The position numbers and the translations under genes were made by a program. A stretch of 64,000 nt of DNA from Ferruginibacter sp. (GTDB lineage: Bacteria > Bacteroidota > Bacteroidia > Chitinophagales > Chitinophagaceae). The notes under the pieces are model-generated. The model ran no database searches. It saw only the letters and a list, made by a program, of their open reading frames with translations, and was not told where the DNA came from. The DNA is taken from positions 62,001 through 126,000 of the forward strand of contig JACMLJ010000065.1 of assembly GCA_014379625.1 (NCBI GenBank), in the 5' to 3' direction. Position 1 is the stretch's first letter; the number at the start of each line of letters is the position of its first letter. Below, piece after piece: positions 1 to 10,084 of the stretch.

Positions 1-493
1 TGAAAGAGATGAATTGGGTAACGAACTGGTTCCGGATTATTTAACGGGTGTAAAAGAAGGGGGTTTTTATGGCTGGCCATTTGCTTATTACGGGCAAAAT
101 CCTGATCCAAGGATGAAAAAAAATCCAAAACCAGAACTGGTTAGCAAAACAATTGTACCGGACCTTTCGCTTGGGGCGCATACCGCTTCACTGGGTCTGG
201 TATTTTATAACAAAAAAGCATTCCCATCTAAATACCATAACGGCGCATTCATTACACAACACGGTTCCTGGAACAGGAAAGAATTATCAGGTTACAAAGT
301 TGTATTTGTTCCATTTAAGAATGGCAGGCCGGCAGGGAAAATGGAAGATTTTTTAACCGGTTTCAAAGTGGACGGTTCTAAAGATAGCGAGGTGCGGGGC
401 AGGCCGGTAGGGCTGGCAGTATTAGGAGATGGTTCTATACTGGTATCTGATGATGTTAACAATATAATCTGGAGGATCAGCGCTGATAAGTAG
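1..493 (+). CDS. PQQ-dependent sugar dehydrogenase-like beta-propeller protein (C-terminal part)
   Basis: Partial gene: the reading frame is open from base 2 and enters from outside the window, so only the last 163 codons are present. The visible part has the glucose/sorbosone dehydrogenase signature: GGFYGWPFAYYG, then HTASLGLVFY, GAFITQHGSWNR, and a final GRPVGLAVLGDGSILVSDD blade ending in IIWRIS. Members of this family are periplasmic six-bladed propellers that oxidise sugars with PQQ, or are annotated L-sorbosone dehydrogenases. Substrate and cofactor use cannot be judged from the C-terminal end alone. Confidence 0.85.
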   Translation, partial: ERDELGNELVPDYLTGVKEGGFYGWPFAYYGQNPDPRMKKNPKPELVSKTIVPDLSLGAHTASLGLVFYNKKAFPSKYHNGAFITQHGSWNRKELSGYKVVFVPFKNGRPAGKMEDFLTGFKVDGSKDSEVRGRPVGLAVLGDGSILVSDDVNNIIWRISADK

Positions 494-620
494 GGGATTT
501 GCCCCGGGGTTGTGACAGCCATGCAGGTAAAGTATTTAAATTGACATTTAATTTCACGGTAACATGCTTCTGTTTCAAATGATGTACTTTCATTATAATT
601 TACCCTTTTAATATTACATC

Positions 621-1508
621 ATGTTTGAATCAGCGATTGAAAAAATTTCCGGCTTTACAAGGCCACTTCATACTATTTCACGAACCTACGGAGGATTAGT
701 TATTCCGGGATCCTCGACTTTCTTTTTTGTAAATGATAAAGGGGTGGCCATTACCTGTAAGCATGTAGCCAGTTTAATACCTGCTGCCGACGACATTAAT
801 GCCGCTTACCTTAAGTTTAAAAGGGAAAGGGATAAACTTGCAAATGATAGCAGGTACCATAAACTTTTAAAGGGGTTGGAAACAAAATATAAATATGATA
901 AAGAAACAACCGTTCAGTTAAAAAATAATTTTTTGAATTGTTTTGACAAACTGGAACAAATAACCTGTCATGTACATCCAACGTTAGACCTGGCGATCAT
1001 TGAATTCAAAGGCTTTGAAAAAATACTATACAACGGGCATGCAAGCTTTATAAAGAACAGCAGTAATATCAGGCAGGGTAAATATTTATGCAGGATCGGC
1101 TTCCCTTTTCCTGAATTTAATAATTTTAAACATAACCCTGCGTCAGACGATATTGAATGGACCAATACCGGAAATCCCAATTCACCCACCTTCCCTATTG
1201 ACGGGATCATTACCCGTTTTACCGGAGATGCAACAGAAGGAATTACCGGGATAGAAATGAGTACCCCGGGGTTAAAAGGCCAAAGTGGCGGTCCGCTATT
1301 TGATACGGATGGAAAAATTTACGGGATGCAGTTTGCCACCAACCATTTGCATTTAGGTTTCGACCTGCAGGACAAGGAAATAATGAACGGCGGTAAAAAA
1401 ACAAAAGTATCCAACTACCCGTTTTTACATGTAGGCATAGCAATACATGCAGATAAAATAAAAACATTCCTCCGCCAGCATGCAATTGACTTTACAGAAT
1501 CGGATTAA
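621..1508 (+). CDS. trypsin-like serine peptidase (S1/HtrA-type fold), no signal peptide
   Basis: A 295-residue protein with a complete chymotrypsin-type triad: His48 in ITCKHVA, Asp123 in TLDLAIIEF and Ser222 in GQSGGPLFD. The spacing fits the trypsin-2/HtrA peptidase fold, but there is no PDZ domain. An insert of about 60 charged residues lies between the His and Asp segments. I see no N-terminal signal peptide or membrane helix, so it is predicted to be cytoplasmic, unlike DegP/HtrA. The gene stands alone, with 127 bp to the preceding gene. Substrate unknown. Peptidase activity is well supported by the triad; the role is not. Confidence 0.8.
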   Translation: MFESAIEKISGFTRPLHTISRTYGGLVIPGSSTFFFVNDKGVAITCKHVASLIPAADDINAAYLKFKRERDKLANDSRYHKLLKGLETKYKYDKETTVQLKNNFLNCFDKLEQITCHVHPTLDLAIIEFKGFEKILYNGHASFIKNSSNIRQGKYLCRIGFPFPEFNNFKHNPASDDIEWTNTGNPNSPTFPIDGIITRFTGDATEGITGIEMSTPGLKGQSGGPLFDTDGKIYGMQFATNHLHLGFDLQDKEIMNGGKKTKVSNYPFLHVGIAIHADKIKTFLRQHAIDFTESD

Positions 1509-1689
1509 GGCAGATTTTAAAGTATTCATCTTTTAAAAAATTGCGTAAACCTTAAACCTGGATAGCAACCTTACTGTTTTGGTAAGCGAACGATTTGTAA
1601 TAGCTATTGAATTTGAGGTTCACCGGGTTAGTTTACAAATTGCTTACAAGAATTTTTATTCGTTAATTTTGTCAATAAAAAATTACTAT

Positions 1690-1872
1690 ATGGAACATAA
1701 AAATAAATTGGCGGCACTCAACAAAGAAGCCCTTGAAAAGCTGGAGGAATATATGAAAGAGAAAGGCAGCGTTGAGCAAAATGACAAGATAGACAGCGCA
1801 AAGAATGAATGGCAGGTGGCGTACAATAAATTAATGGAAACATTGCTGGTGCTGGAAAAACTGGAAATATAA
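1690..1872 (+). CDS. small hypothetical coiled-coil protein (60 aa)
   Basis: A short, highly charged, all-helical protein with leucine/alanine heptad spacing (KLAALNKEALEKLEEYMKEK and a C-terminal LMETLLVLEKLEI). The frame stays open upstream to 1579, but that extension is poor sequence and the natural start is the ATG at 1690, so 60 codons are taken. No family is recognised. It is followed at 2076-2100 by a hairpin that may end transcription. Confidence 0.5.
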   Translation: MEHKNKLAALNKEALEKLEEYMKEKGSVEQNDKIDSAKNEWQVAYNKLMETLLVLEKLEI

Positions 1873-2389
1873 TTTGCAGGGAAGAGGCCGCGGCCCTGTT
1901 ACCTATAAAAAAAATTAATGGGTGGTCAGGTGGTCGTATTTTAAAAATCACTATTTTTATTGTTCATCAAATAAAAAGGAGGTATTCATGCAATCTACAG
2001 ATCAGTCATGGGCAGCTCCGGTAACTTACAGTTAACCGAATGTTCAACAAATAATCTGCCGGCCTATGCCGCCGGAGACCATCAGTTTTGCTGATGGTCT
2101 TTAAATTTAATAGATGGGCCGGATTCCCGCCGGAGTTGACCGGTTTATCACCCGTCAAAATCAGGTGATTTTTAGAAAATCCGTTAAGCCTTGCAATTAA
2201 AATCACATTTTATGTGTAAATTAGTAATACCAATTATTAAAAAAATAGATCCATCATGCACGTGCCACCTATGATTTGAATAAAACACCACAGGCATAAA
2301 TATTCAACTGTACAATAAAACCCAGCCTGTAATGTTAATAAATCAATCAATCTTGGGGTTTTATTTAAAAAAGCAATATATTTCAGGCC
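1873..2389. other. 517-bp intergenic region with one strong hairpin
   Basis: No coding potential is seen. It contains a perfect 10-bp stem-loop at 2076-2100 (AGACCATCAG / CTGATGGTCT, loop TTTTG) followed by TTTAAATTT. Just before the desaturase gene is a promoter-like TTG (2353-2355), 21 bp, TATATTTC (2377-2384). Confidence 0.5.
2076..2109 (+). terminator. possible intrinsic terminator
   Basis: Perfect 10-bp inverted repeat with a 5-nt loop at 2076-2100, followed by TTTAAATTT. The T-tract is weak and interrupted. It would end transcription of the small coiled-coil gene. Confidence 0.45.
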
Positions 2390-3433
2390 ATGATTAGAAA
2401 AGACTCCTTTGTGTTCTCCGAATTATCGGAACCACATCGCTCAAGGACCAAAGAAATCCTGAAAAAACATCCGCAGATCAGGAAATTAATCGGCAAAAAC
2501 CCTTTAACCATTTTTGCGATCATCGGGTTGGTAGCATTCCAGGTGGTAATGGCCTGGTTATTATCCGGACAATCCTGGTGGATGGTGGTAGGGGCGGCTT
2601 ATTTATTGGGCGCATTTGCAGACCATGCATTGTTTGTAATGATACACGAATGTGCGCACCGGCTATTATTTAAAAAACCGGCCGCCAACAGGCTTGCGGG
2701 TATATTCGCTAATATGCCGCAACTCTTTCCGAGTTCAGTTTCTTTTGAAAGATACCATATCAAACATCACTCTTTCCAGGGCGTGCACGAACTAGACGCT
2801 GATTTACCTAATAAGTGGGAAGCAAAGCTGATCAATAATTATTTCATCGGCAAAGTGATATGGTTATTATTTTACCCGGTATTCCAGGTATTCAGAATTA
2901 ACCGGTTGAAGGAGATAAAACCTTTTGATGGATGGGTAGCGTTGAACTGGGCAGTACAAATTGCTTTTATATTACTTATTACTTTATTGCTTGGCCCAAA
3001 AGCGATCTCATTTTTATTACTTAGTTTTTTCTTTTCGATAGGGTTGCACCCTTTAGGCGCCAGGTGGATCCAGGAACATTATTTAACCCATGGAGAACAG
3101 GAAACCTACAGCTATTACGGCCCGCTAAATACCGTAGCATTTAATGTGGGATTTCACAATGAACACCACGATTTTCCTTCTGTACCCTGGAACAGGTTGC
3201 CCAGGGTGAGAGAAGGCGCACCTTCCTTTTACAATACCTTATTTTATCATACTTCCTGGACTAAATTATTTTTTCGCTTTTTATTTGATAAGGAAATTTC
3301 TTTGTTTTCAAGGATCATAAGAAATGATCGCGGCAAAGTTAAACTCACGGATGAATCGAAACCCGATGCTGAACTGGTGAATAGTGAATTAGTGGTATCA
3401 TCGGTAAAGCAGGCCTCCTTTCGTGAATCGTAA
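2390..3433 (+). CDS. membrane fatty acid desaturase, sphingolipid delta-4 desaturase (DES)-like
   Basis: A 347-residue integral membrane di-iron enzyme. All three histidine clusters are present: HECAH (86-90), HIKHH (123-127) and HNEHH (256-260). Hydrophobic segments lie around residues 42-80 and 185-220. The C-terminal block FNVGFHNEHHDFPSVPWNRL closely matches, from memory, eukaryotic dihydroceramide desaturase DES1 rather than the usual bacterial acyl-lipid desaturases. Members of the DES group introduce a double bond or hydroxyl at C4 of the sphingoid base. Many Bacteroidota make sphingolipids, so the function is plausible but is inference. The last 25 residues (after IIRNDRGK) form a low-similarity tail. 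Confidence 0.85.
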   Translation: MIRKDSFVFSELSEPHRSRTKEILKKHPQIRKLIGKNPLTIFAIIGLVAFQVVMAWLLSGQSWWMVVGAAYLLGAFADHALFVMIHECAHRLLFKKPAANRLAGIFANMPQLFPSSVSFERYHIKHHSFQGVHELDADLPNKWEAKLINNYFIGKVIWLLFYPVFQVFRINRLKEIKPFDGWVALNWAVQIAFILLITLLLGPKAISFLLLSFFFSIGLHPLGARWIQEHYLTHGEQETYSYYGPLNTVAFNVGFHNEHHDFPSVPWNRLPRVREGAPSFYNTLFYHTSWTKLFFRFLFDKEISLFSRIIRNDRGKVKLTDESKPDAELVNSELVVSSVKQASFRES

Positions 3434-3438
3434 ATATT

Positions 3439-3490
3439 TACCGGCGGATTCACCTTTCATTATTCACTATTGACCTTTCACCATTCACCT
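3439..3490. repeat. short imperfect tandem repeat (TTCACC/ATTCACTATTGACC type)
   Basis: Five or so imperfect 7-10 bp units of the type TTCACCTTTCATTATTCAC, between the desaturase stop and the SET gene. A related array lies at 17600-17634. Non-coding. Confidence 0.6.
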
Positions 3491-3507
3491 CCCCCGTTTA
3501 ATGTATT

Positions 3508-3924
3508 ATGACCAGGGAAGCATTATTAGCTGAATTAAACAGCGAAACCTATGTAATGATAAAGCCTTCCCCGGTAGAGGGTATTGGTGTATTTGCCATC
3601 CGGGATATCCCCAAGGGATGTTGCTCAATGTTTTCCAAACCAGGCGGAGAACAGGAAGAATGGTTAAAAATTCCCCGGCCAGAGATTGATCTTTTACCTC
3701 CGCATTCGAGGCAATTGATTGAAACCTATTGCCTCTATGATGATGACCATTATTTTGTACCGGAATATGGCTTTAAGAAAATGGACCTGGTGAATTTTCT
3801 TAATCATTCTGATACGCCGAATATCATTTCAATAAACGAGGGCGAATATTTTGAAGCAATAAGAAATATCGCAAGCGGCGAAGAACTGTTGGTTGACTAC
3901 GGCGAGCTGGTAACCGAAAAATAA
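3508..3924 (+). CDS. SET domain-containing protein
   Basis: A 138-residue protein that consists almost only of a SET domain. It starts with the usual KPSPVEGIGVFAIRDIPKG entry and contains the pseudoknot motif NFLNHS (residues 96-101) and the C-terminal catalytic region GEELLVDYGEL. SET proteins are S-adenosylmethionine-dependent lysine methyltransferases. The small bacterial forms have unknown targets. No pre- or post-SET zinc cysteines are present. It follows the desaturase by 74 bp on the same strand and may be co-transcribed. Confidence 0.85.
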   Translation: MTREALLAELNSETYVMIKPSPVEGIGVFAIRDIPKGCCSMFSKPGGEQEEWLKIPRPEIDLLPPHSRQLIETYCLYDDDHYFVPEYGFKKMDLVNFLNHSDTPNIISINEGEYFEAIRNIASGEELLVDYGELVTEK

Positions 3925-4010
3925 TTGTATAATTGGATTACCGCCCAATGTGTAGGGGTTTACTGACCCGCATGCCTGTGATTGATCTTTTGTAGTAATA
4001 TAATAAATGT

Positions 4011-4044
4011 AAAAAAAATACCTTCCACCGTTAAGGCGAAGGTA
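4011..4044 (-). terminator. intrinsic terminator of the VIT-domain gene
   Basis: Stem TACCTTC (4019-4025) / GAAGGTA (4038-4044). On the minus strand it is followed by a run of eight T (bases 4011-4018 are A on the plus strand). Confidence 0.75.
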
Positions 4045-4076
4045 TTGATCAAACTCCTACAAAATAACCAGAAAAC

Positions 4077-7000
4077 CTAAAGTGCTACCTCCCCAATAAA
4101 AACGGCGCCGCTTTTACCTTTTTCCATTTGCAGCGTAACGGTTCTCTTTTCTTCATTGGGCATGCCATAATGCAAATAAATTTCCGCCATTACGGTGGCA
4201 GGACCGGCAAGTGTAACCTGTGAGTTGCCGAAATAATTAATTTCAATCCTGTATTTCCCTTTCTGCGCGTTCTTTAGAATAAATTGTTCGGGGCCAAAGC
4301 CCTGTGTAAAGTCATCAGAAATTCTTCCGCCAACAGCCGTAGTTCTATGGTTGAACATACATTTTTCTTCATTGGGGTCGGTTACCGACAAGTCAATATC
4401 GGTATTGTTCATGTTCCAGTTCATTACCACCCTTAAGTCGACAGGCATCGCTTGTATCATCGTTTTGGGTATATCTTTCAGTTTCAATTTATTTGAATGC
4501 AATGTGATCAGCCTGTTTATTTCCATGAGGAATATTTCTTCAATTCCTGCGTAAATATTTCTCATTTCCTGGCTATAACTCCTGGTCATACCTTCGTATA
4601 ACTGGTTCAAAGCTTCCTGGTGATACCCTGCGTCTTCCAGTGCAAGCGCATAATCCCGGTAGCTTTGAGGGTCAAGCGGTCTAAGCTCGATCACTTTTTT
4701 GAAGGCGATCATTTCGGCTTCATAATCGCCGGTTTCTTTTAGTTTATAGCCGAGCATTTTGTACAATTCATAACTGCCGGTTTCCAGTTCGGCCAGGTTG
4801 CTTAAAATTTTAAGCCCTGTTTCCTTATCGCCTGTTTTTAAAAAATATCCGGCCACTTCAAAAAAATAAACCGGGTTATTCATATAATATTTTCTCAACT
4901 CCAGATATTTTTCATACCGACCGGCTTTGTCTGTTGATTTTAATATTTTGATATAGTCCGTAGTTTCAATATTGAATGACGGCCTAGTGGAAGTATTGAT
5001 TTGGGTGTTATTAATTAAATTAGTTTGCCCTACGCTGTCAGCAGAATGCTCCGATTTATTTTTAGTAGTAATCACAACAGCTCCGTTGGCAGCCCTTAGG
5101 CCATAGATTGCTGTAGCATTACCCCCCTGTAAAACCTCTGTCCGTTCAATATCATTCTCATCAACATTATTTTGATTGGTCACCCTGCCGTCAATAATAT
5201 ACAATGGGCCAGGCGTAGTAATGGAAGAAGTTGCGCCACGAATTGCTATATCGCTGTTTGCATTGGTTATCTGCACGCCGCTTAGTTTACCTGCCAGTTC
5301 CTGGCTTACAGCCGCCGACCTTGCAGAAGAAAGATTATTATCTATCGAAATGGATGTTACACTGCCTGTGAGGTTAACTTTTCTCTGTACACCATAACCA
5401 ACCACTACCACTTCCTCCAAAAGATCACCGGATTTTTGCATGGTTACATTTACTGTTGCGGCATTATTAACCCTGATTTCCCGGGAGATATACCCGGCCG
5501 CTGAATATTGCAATATTTCCCCATCTCTTACCTGCAACATATAATTGCCATTCCTGTCGGATTGCATCGCCGATCGTTTACCTTTTATGTTAATCGTTGC
5601 ACCGATAAGCGGGTTGTTGTCTTTTGCGTCCGCTACTTTCCCCCTGATAGTCTTGCTAACCCCTGTTGGATTGGGCTGCAAACGGGCAGCCCGTGGGTTT
5701 GTATTAGCCGAGGGTGGTAAAGGTTGCGGACTAGTAACAACTGTCTTTTTAACAACAGGAACAACAGGCTTTTTAACAGCGCGCCACCATTCTTTTAACT
5801 CTTCCATCATTTCAGTAGCGGCCTTCATGTTATCTTCTGTTTTCAAAGTTATTTCCCTGCTTCTTTGTTTTATCACCCGGTCGTATTCATTTCGTAATTC
5901 TGCCGGCGGCTCTATATTGTATTGCAGGTAATCGTTGATAGTTTCTAAAACTATCAGGGAAGTGTTACGGGTCACGATGCCAAATCTTTTTCCCAGGCTT
6001 TCAATGGATTGTTTGTTTTCATCGTACTGAATATCCAGTTCCGCAATTTTCTTTTGTGCGAATAGTTTGCTGATGTCGAAATTTTCACACAGTTGTTTAT
6101 CAGGTTCGATGGCTATTTTTTTAGTAATGGTAATTTTATTACCGTAGCCAAATTGCAAAATGATTTCTTTCAACTCCGGCGTAGCTATGCCCGCAGCGGA
6201 AAAACTATTGCCAACAGGCACCCGCATCGATGGATAATTTTCTTCCACATCGCTGTTTTGCTGTATACCCATAAAGCGAAGCGGTACCATGGTTAACTGG
6301 TTTAGCGAAGCAGCCAAACCACCGCTTTGCAGGTCAATTACCGCGCCACCTGTTTTTAAAGCAATATATTTCAGGTGGCTATAGTCTGCACTAGCTGCAC
6401 TGTTCAGGCAGTAGACAGGTTTGTTGCTAAGCTGCATATTAGTGTTACCAAATGTTTGGTGGCCATCACTCATCAATAAAAATTCATCGCCCGGCAGTTT
6501 GCCCAATTGTAAGCCGCCCAGGTTAGTAGCGCCATCATACTGAATGCTGTCAATGGCGTTTTTCAATTCGTTCCAGTTGCCCTTTTGAAGGGTATATTTT
6601 TTAGTGCTATAAATTTTATTACTGAATATTACCAGCATAAGGTTTGCTGTATTTACTTTTTTAAAGTAGGCATCCAGCAATGCTGTTTCCATTTTAATAT
6701 TTCGGTTACCGCCACTCAGCGATGCATCCCAAAGCAGGGTAATGTTTTGCGGCAACTGTTTTGGCTGTTCATTTTTTTCTAGTCTTGTGTTTATTAGGTA
6801 GTAGTATTTATTTTCAAATTCCTGCAGCATTACTTCGGTAGCGTCCAAAGGTTTTGGGATAGTGAAGGACAGGGAATACTCAGGTACATAATTTGTTTTG
6901 TGCAGGGAGGCTGTGTACACATTATTGCGTTTATCGAAATGAAGGTTACCGGGCAGTGCGGCATCAAAAACCGGCCGGGTAGCGCTTTGGATCACTTCTA

Positions 7001-7544
7001 TGTTGAAAGAAAAATCAGCAATGGTATCTTTTAAATTAAGCGGCATATAGTAGTGAAGCAATTCGTTTTCCATAATGGGCAGTTCCTCTTCATATCCAAT
7101 AAGCACTGTCCTGGAGCTATGTGCATTGATGGGGTAAATCCTGGTTCGGAAAGTATTGCCTTCTACTTTTTCCAAAAGTCCCGGGTCCACTCTTCTCCTT
7201 TCGATCGCTTCAAACACCGTGGCCCCTTTTCCCCGGTCAACAGCTACAGCTTCTCTCATTTTTCCGTTGATGTCAAGGGCATAACGGCTTACGGAGATGC
7301 CATCCTTTAATGGAAAATTGAGGGTACCTTCCAATATCCTCCCTGTATTATTTTTAAAAACCATTTGCCAGGATGTTTTGGCAACATTGCCGCAAATTTT
7401 TATGTCTATTTGCAGGTTTTGTAAAACTACCCCGTTGTTGCTTTTGCCATCTACGGTAAGTTGTGGTACCTGCGCGGAACTGATATTTAGCAATAACAAA
7501 AATAGAAGGGAGATAAGCGTGGAGCTGAATATTTTTTTTCTCAT
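4077..7544 (-). CDS. VIT/VWA-like + TonB plug + TPR + DUF2135 fusion protein
   Basis: About 1155 residues. The start is taken at the ATG at 7544, because a clear signal peptide (MRKKIFSSTLISLLFLLLLN...SSAQ) begins there; the frame is open to 7649. Domain order: VIT domain (about 30-150); a VWA-like fold with ITLLWDASLSGG (about 265-420); a Pro-rich linker; a carboxypeptidase-regulatory-like domain (about 630-705); LEEVVVVGYG and a TonB-dependent receptor plug (about 710-830) with GPLYIIDG and AIYGLRAANGAVVITTK; TPR-like helices (about 880-1000); and a C-terminal DUF2135 domain (about 1035-1155, WNMNNTDIDLSVTDPNEEKC). No TonB beta-barrel follows the plug. Probably periplasmic or on the cell surface. 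Function unknown; the plug may act as a protein-interaction module. Confidence 0.85.
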   Translation of the reverse strand: MRKKIFSSTLISLLFLLLLNISSAQVPQLTVDGKSNNGVVLQNLQIDIKICGNVAKTSWQMVFKNNTGRILEGTLNFPLKDGISVSRYALDINGKMREAVAVDRGKGATVFEAIERRRVDPGLLEKVEGNTFRTRIYPINAHSSRTVLIGYEEELPIMENELLHYYMPLNLKDTIADFSFNIEVIQSATRPVFDAALPGNLHFDKRNNVYTASLHKTNYVPEYSLSFTIPKPLDATEVMLQEFENKYYYLINTRLEKNEQPKQLPQNITLLWDASLSGGNRNIKMETALLDAYFKKVNTANLMLVIFSNKIYSTKKYTLQKGNWNELKNAIDSIQYDGATNLGGLQLGKLPGDEFLLMSDGHQTFGNTNMQLSNKPVYCLNSAASADYSHLKYIALKTGGAVIDLQSGGLAASLNQLTMVPLRFMGIQQNSDVEENYPSMRVPVGNSFSAAGIATPELKEIILQFGYGNKITITKKIAIEPDKQLCENFDISKLFAQKKIAELDIQYDENKQSIESLGKRFGIVTRNTSLIVLETINDYLQYNIEPPAELRNEYDRVIKQRSREITLKTEDNMKAATEMMEELKEWWRAVKKPVVPVVKKTVVTSPQPLPPSANTNPRAARLQPNPTGVSKTIRGKVADAKDNNPLIGATINIKGKRSAMQSDRNGNYMLQVRDGEILQYSAAGYISREIRVNNAATVNVTMQKSGDLLEEVVVVGYGVQRKVNLTGSVTSISIDNNLSSARSAAVSQELAGKLSGVQITNANSDIAIRGATSSITTPGPLYIIDGRVTNQNNVDENDIERTEVLQGGNATAIYGLRAANGAVVITTKNKSEHSADSVGQTNLINNTQINTSTRPSFNIETTDYIKILKSTDKAGRYEKYLELRKYYMNNPVYFFEVAGYFLKTGDKETGLKILSNLAELETGSYELYKMLGYKLKETGDYEAEMIAFKKVIELRPLDPQSYRDYALALEDAGYHQEALNQLYEGMTRSYSQEMRNIYAGIEEIFLMEINRLITLHSNKLKLKDIPKTMIQAMPVDLRVVMNWNMNNTDIDLSVTDPNEEKCMFNHRTTAVGGRISDDFTQGFGPEQFILKNAQKGKYRIEINYFGNSQVTLAGPATVMAEIYLHYGMPNEEKRTVTLQMEKGKSGAVFIGEVAL

Positions 7545-7650
7545 ACAGTTAATTTCGCTGTATGATGAACAATCTTTATGGATTACATACCTGCGTAAGA
7601 ATAAATTATTTAAGGGCATCGCACCCTGGCGTTGCTTTATCGCGGGCATT

Positions 7651-7680
7651 AAAAAATCCCCCTCAAAAATGAAGGGGACT
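7651..7680 (-). terminator. intrinsic terminator of groEL
   Basis: Minus-strand stem CCCCT...AGGGG around 7657-7678, followed by six T (7651-7656 are A on the plus strand). It sits 27 bp after the groEL stop. Confidence 0.75.
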
Positions 7681-7706
7681 TTAATATTATATACAAGGAG
7701 ACTGAA

Positions 7707-9347
<1,641 letters not shown>

Positions 9348-9350
9348 TTA

Positions 9351-9393
9351 ATTTGAAAATTTGAAAAATTTGAAAATTTGAAAATTTGAAAAC
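9351..9393. repeat. (ATTTGAAA)n short tandem repeat between groES and groEL
   Basis: Five units of ATTTGAAA(A) in a row. The same word recurs elsewhere in the window (inverted at 9990-10048; again near 22915-22943 and 34683-34711). Confidence 0.75.
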
Positions 9394-9446
9394 GTTAACA
9401 GCCTATGTGTTTAATTTTCACATTGAGCCATTGACACATCCTCACA

Positions 9447-9728
9447 TTAAACGATCGCGAGGATATCGCTTTCTCTCATGATCAGGTACTCTGCACCATC
9501 GATCGTGATTTCCGTACCTGCATATTTACCATATAAAACGGTATCACCTGTTTTTACAGTTACCGGTTCGTCTTTTTTACCCGGACCTGCAGCAAGCACA
9601 GTACCACGTTGAGGTTTTTCTTTTGCAGTATCAGGAATAATAATACCGCCTGCAGATTTTTCCTCCGCAGCCGCTGGTTTCACAATCACCCTGTCATGCA
9701 AGGGCGTAATGTTTAGCTTCTTAGCCAT
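9447..9728 (-). CDS. groS: co-chaperonin GroES (10 kDa)
   Basis: A 93-residue GroES starting at [16 protein letters not shown]. The frame is open 14 codons further upstream (9770), but that part is not GroES-like. The mobile loop ([20 protein letters not shown]) and the [19 protein letters not shown] core are intact. It caps the GroEL ring. It is the first gene of groES-groEL; a promoter-like sequence lies about 90-120 bp upstream. Confidence 0.97.
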   Translation of the reverse strand: MAKKLNITPLHDRVIVKPAAAEEKSAGGIIIPDTAKEKPQRGTVLAAGPGKKDEPVTVKTGDTVLYGKYAGTEITIDGAEYLIMRESDILAIV

Positions 9729-9816
9729 AATTGTATTGATTTTGATTAGTTGAATATGTAAACCGTGCAAGTTTTGCAGGGCAGGCTTTGCAGCACTAAT
9801 ACCATACCAAACCTGT

Positions 9817-9849
9817 CAAAAAGAATAGTTGTCATAGTTTCAGCCAAAA
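9817..9849 (-). promoter_or_regulatory. putative groES-groEL promoter (Bacteroidota type)
   Basis: On the minus strand, ATTTTG (around 9844-9849) is followed after about 20 bp by TTCTTTTTG (9817-9825), close to the -33 TTTG / -7 TAnnTTTG pattern known for this phylum. One core position differs. Confidence 0.4.
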
Positions 9850-9989
9850 TAAATGACATATCGGGACTTTAATGAAAATAAGTCAGACAATACTCCTGCG
9901 GGGCAAGGAATTCTGTCAGTATTAACCATTAATTTGGAAATTACTCCTTTTAAAAATTAAAAAATTATTTGTACCCCATCCTTTAATAA

Positions 9990-10048
9990 TTTTCACATTT
10001 TTCAATTTTCACATTTTCCAATTTTCTAATTTTCACATTTTCTAATTG
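9990..10048. repeat. AT-rich short tandem repeat (TTTTCACA/AATTTTC units)
   Basis: Six to seven imperfect 8-10 bp units of the type TTTTCACATTTTTCAATTTT, directly upstream of nusB. It is the inverse-orientation relative of the array at 9351-9393. Confidence 0.7.
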
Positions 10049-10084
10049 AATGTTTACCTTCGCACTTCAAAAGTTCTTTACAAA

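Larger units (their letters stand above)
9729..10084. other. 356-bp divergent intergenic region (groES / nusB)
   Basis: No gene. It holds the presumed groES promoter on the minus strand and, next to nusB, a long array of AATTTTC/CACATTTTC units (9990-10048). Confidence 0.6.

Noticed and set aside
7545-7649. Longer start for the VIT-domain protein (35 codons upstream)
   Set aside because: The signal peptide begins at the ATG at 7544, and the extension would place it internally.
9729-9850. CIRCE operator upstream of groES
   Set aside because: TTAGCACTC-N9-GAGTGCTAA is absent; only a partial GCACTAAT word occurs.
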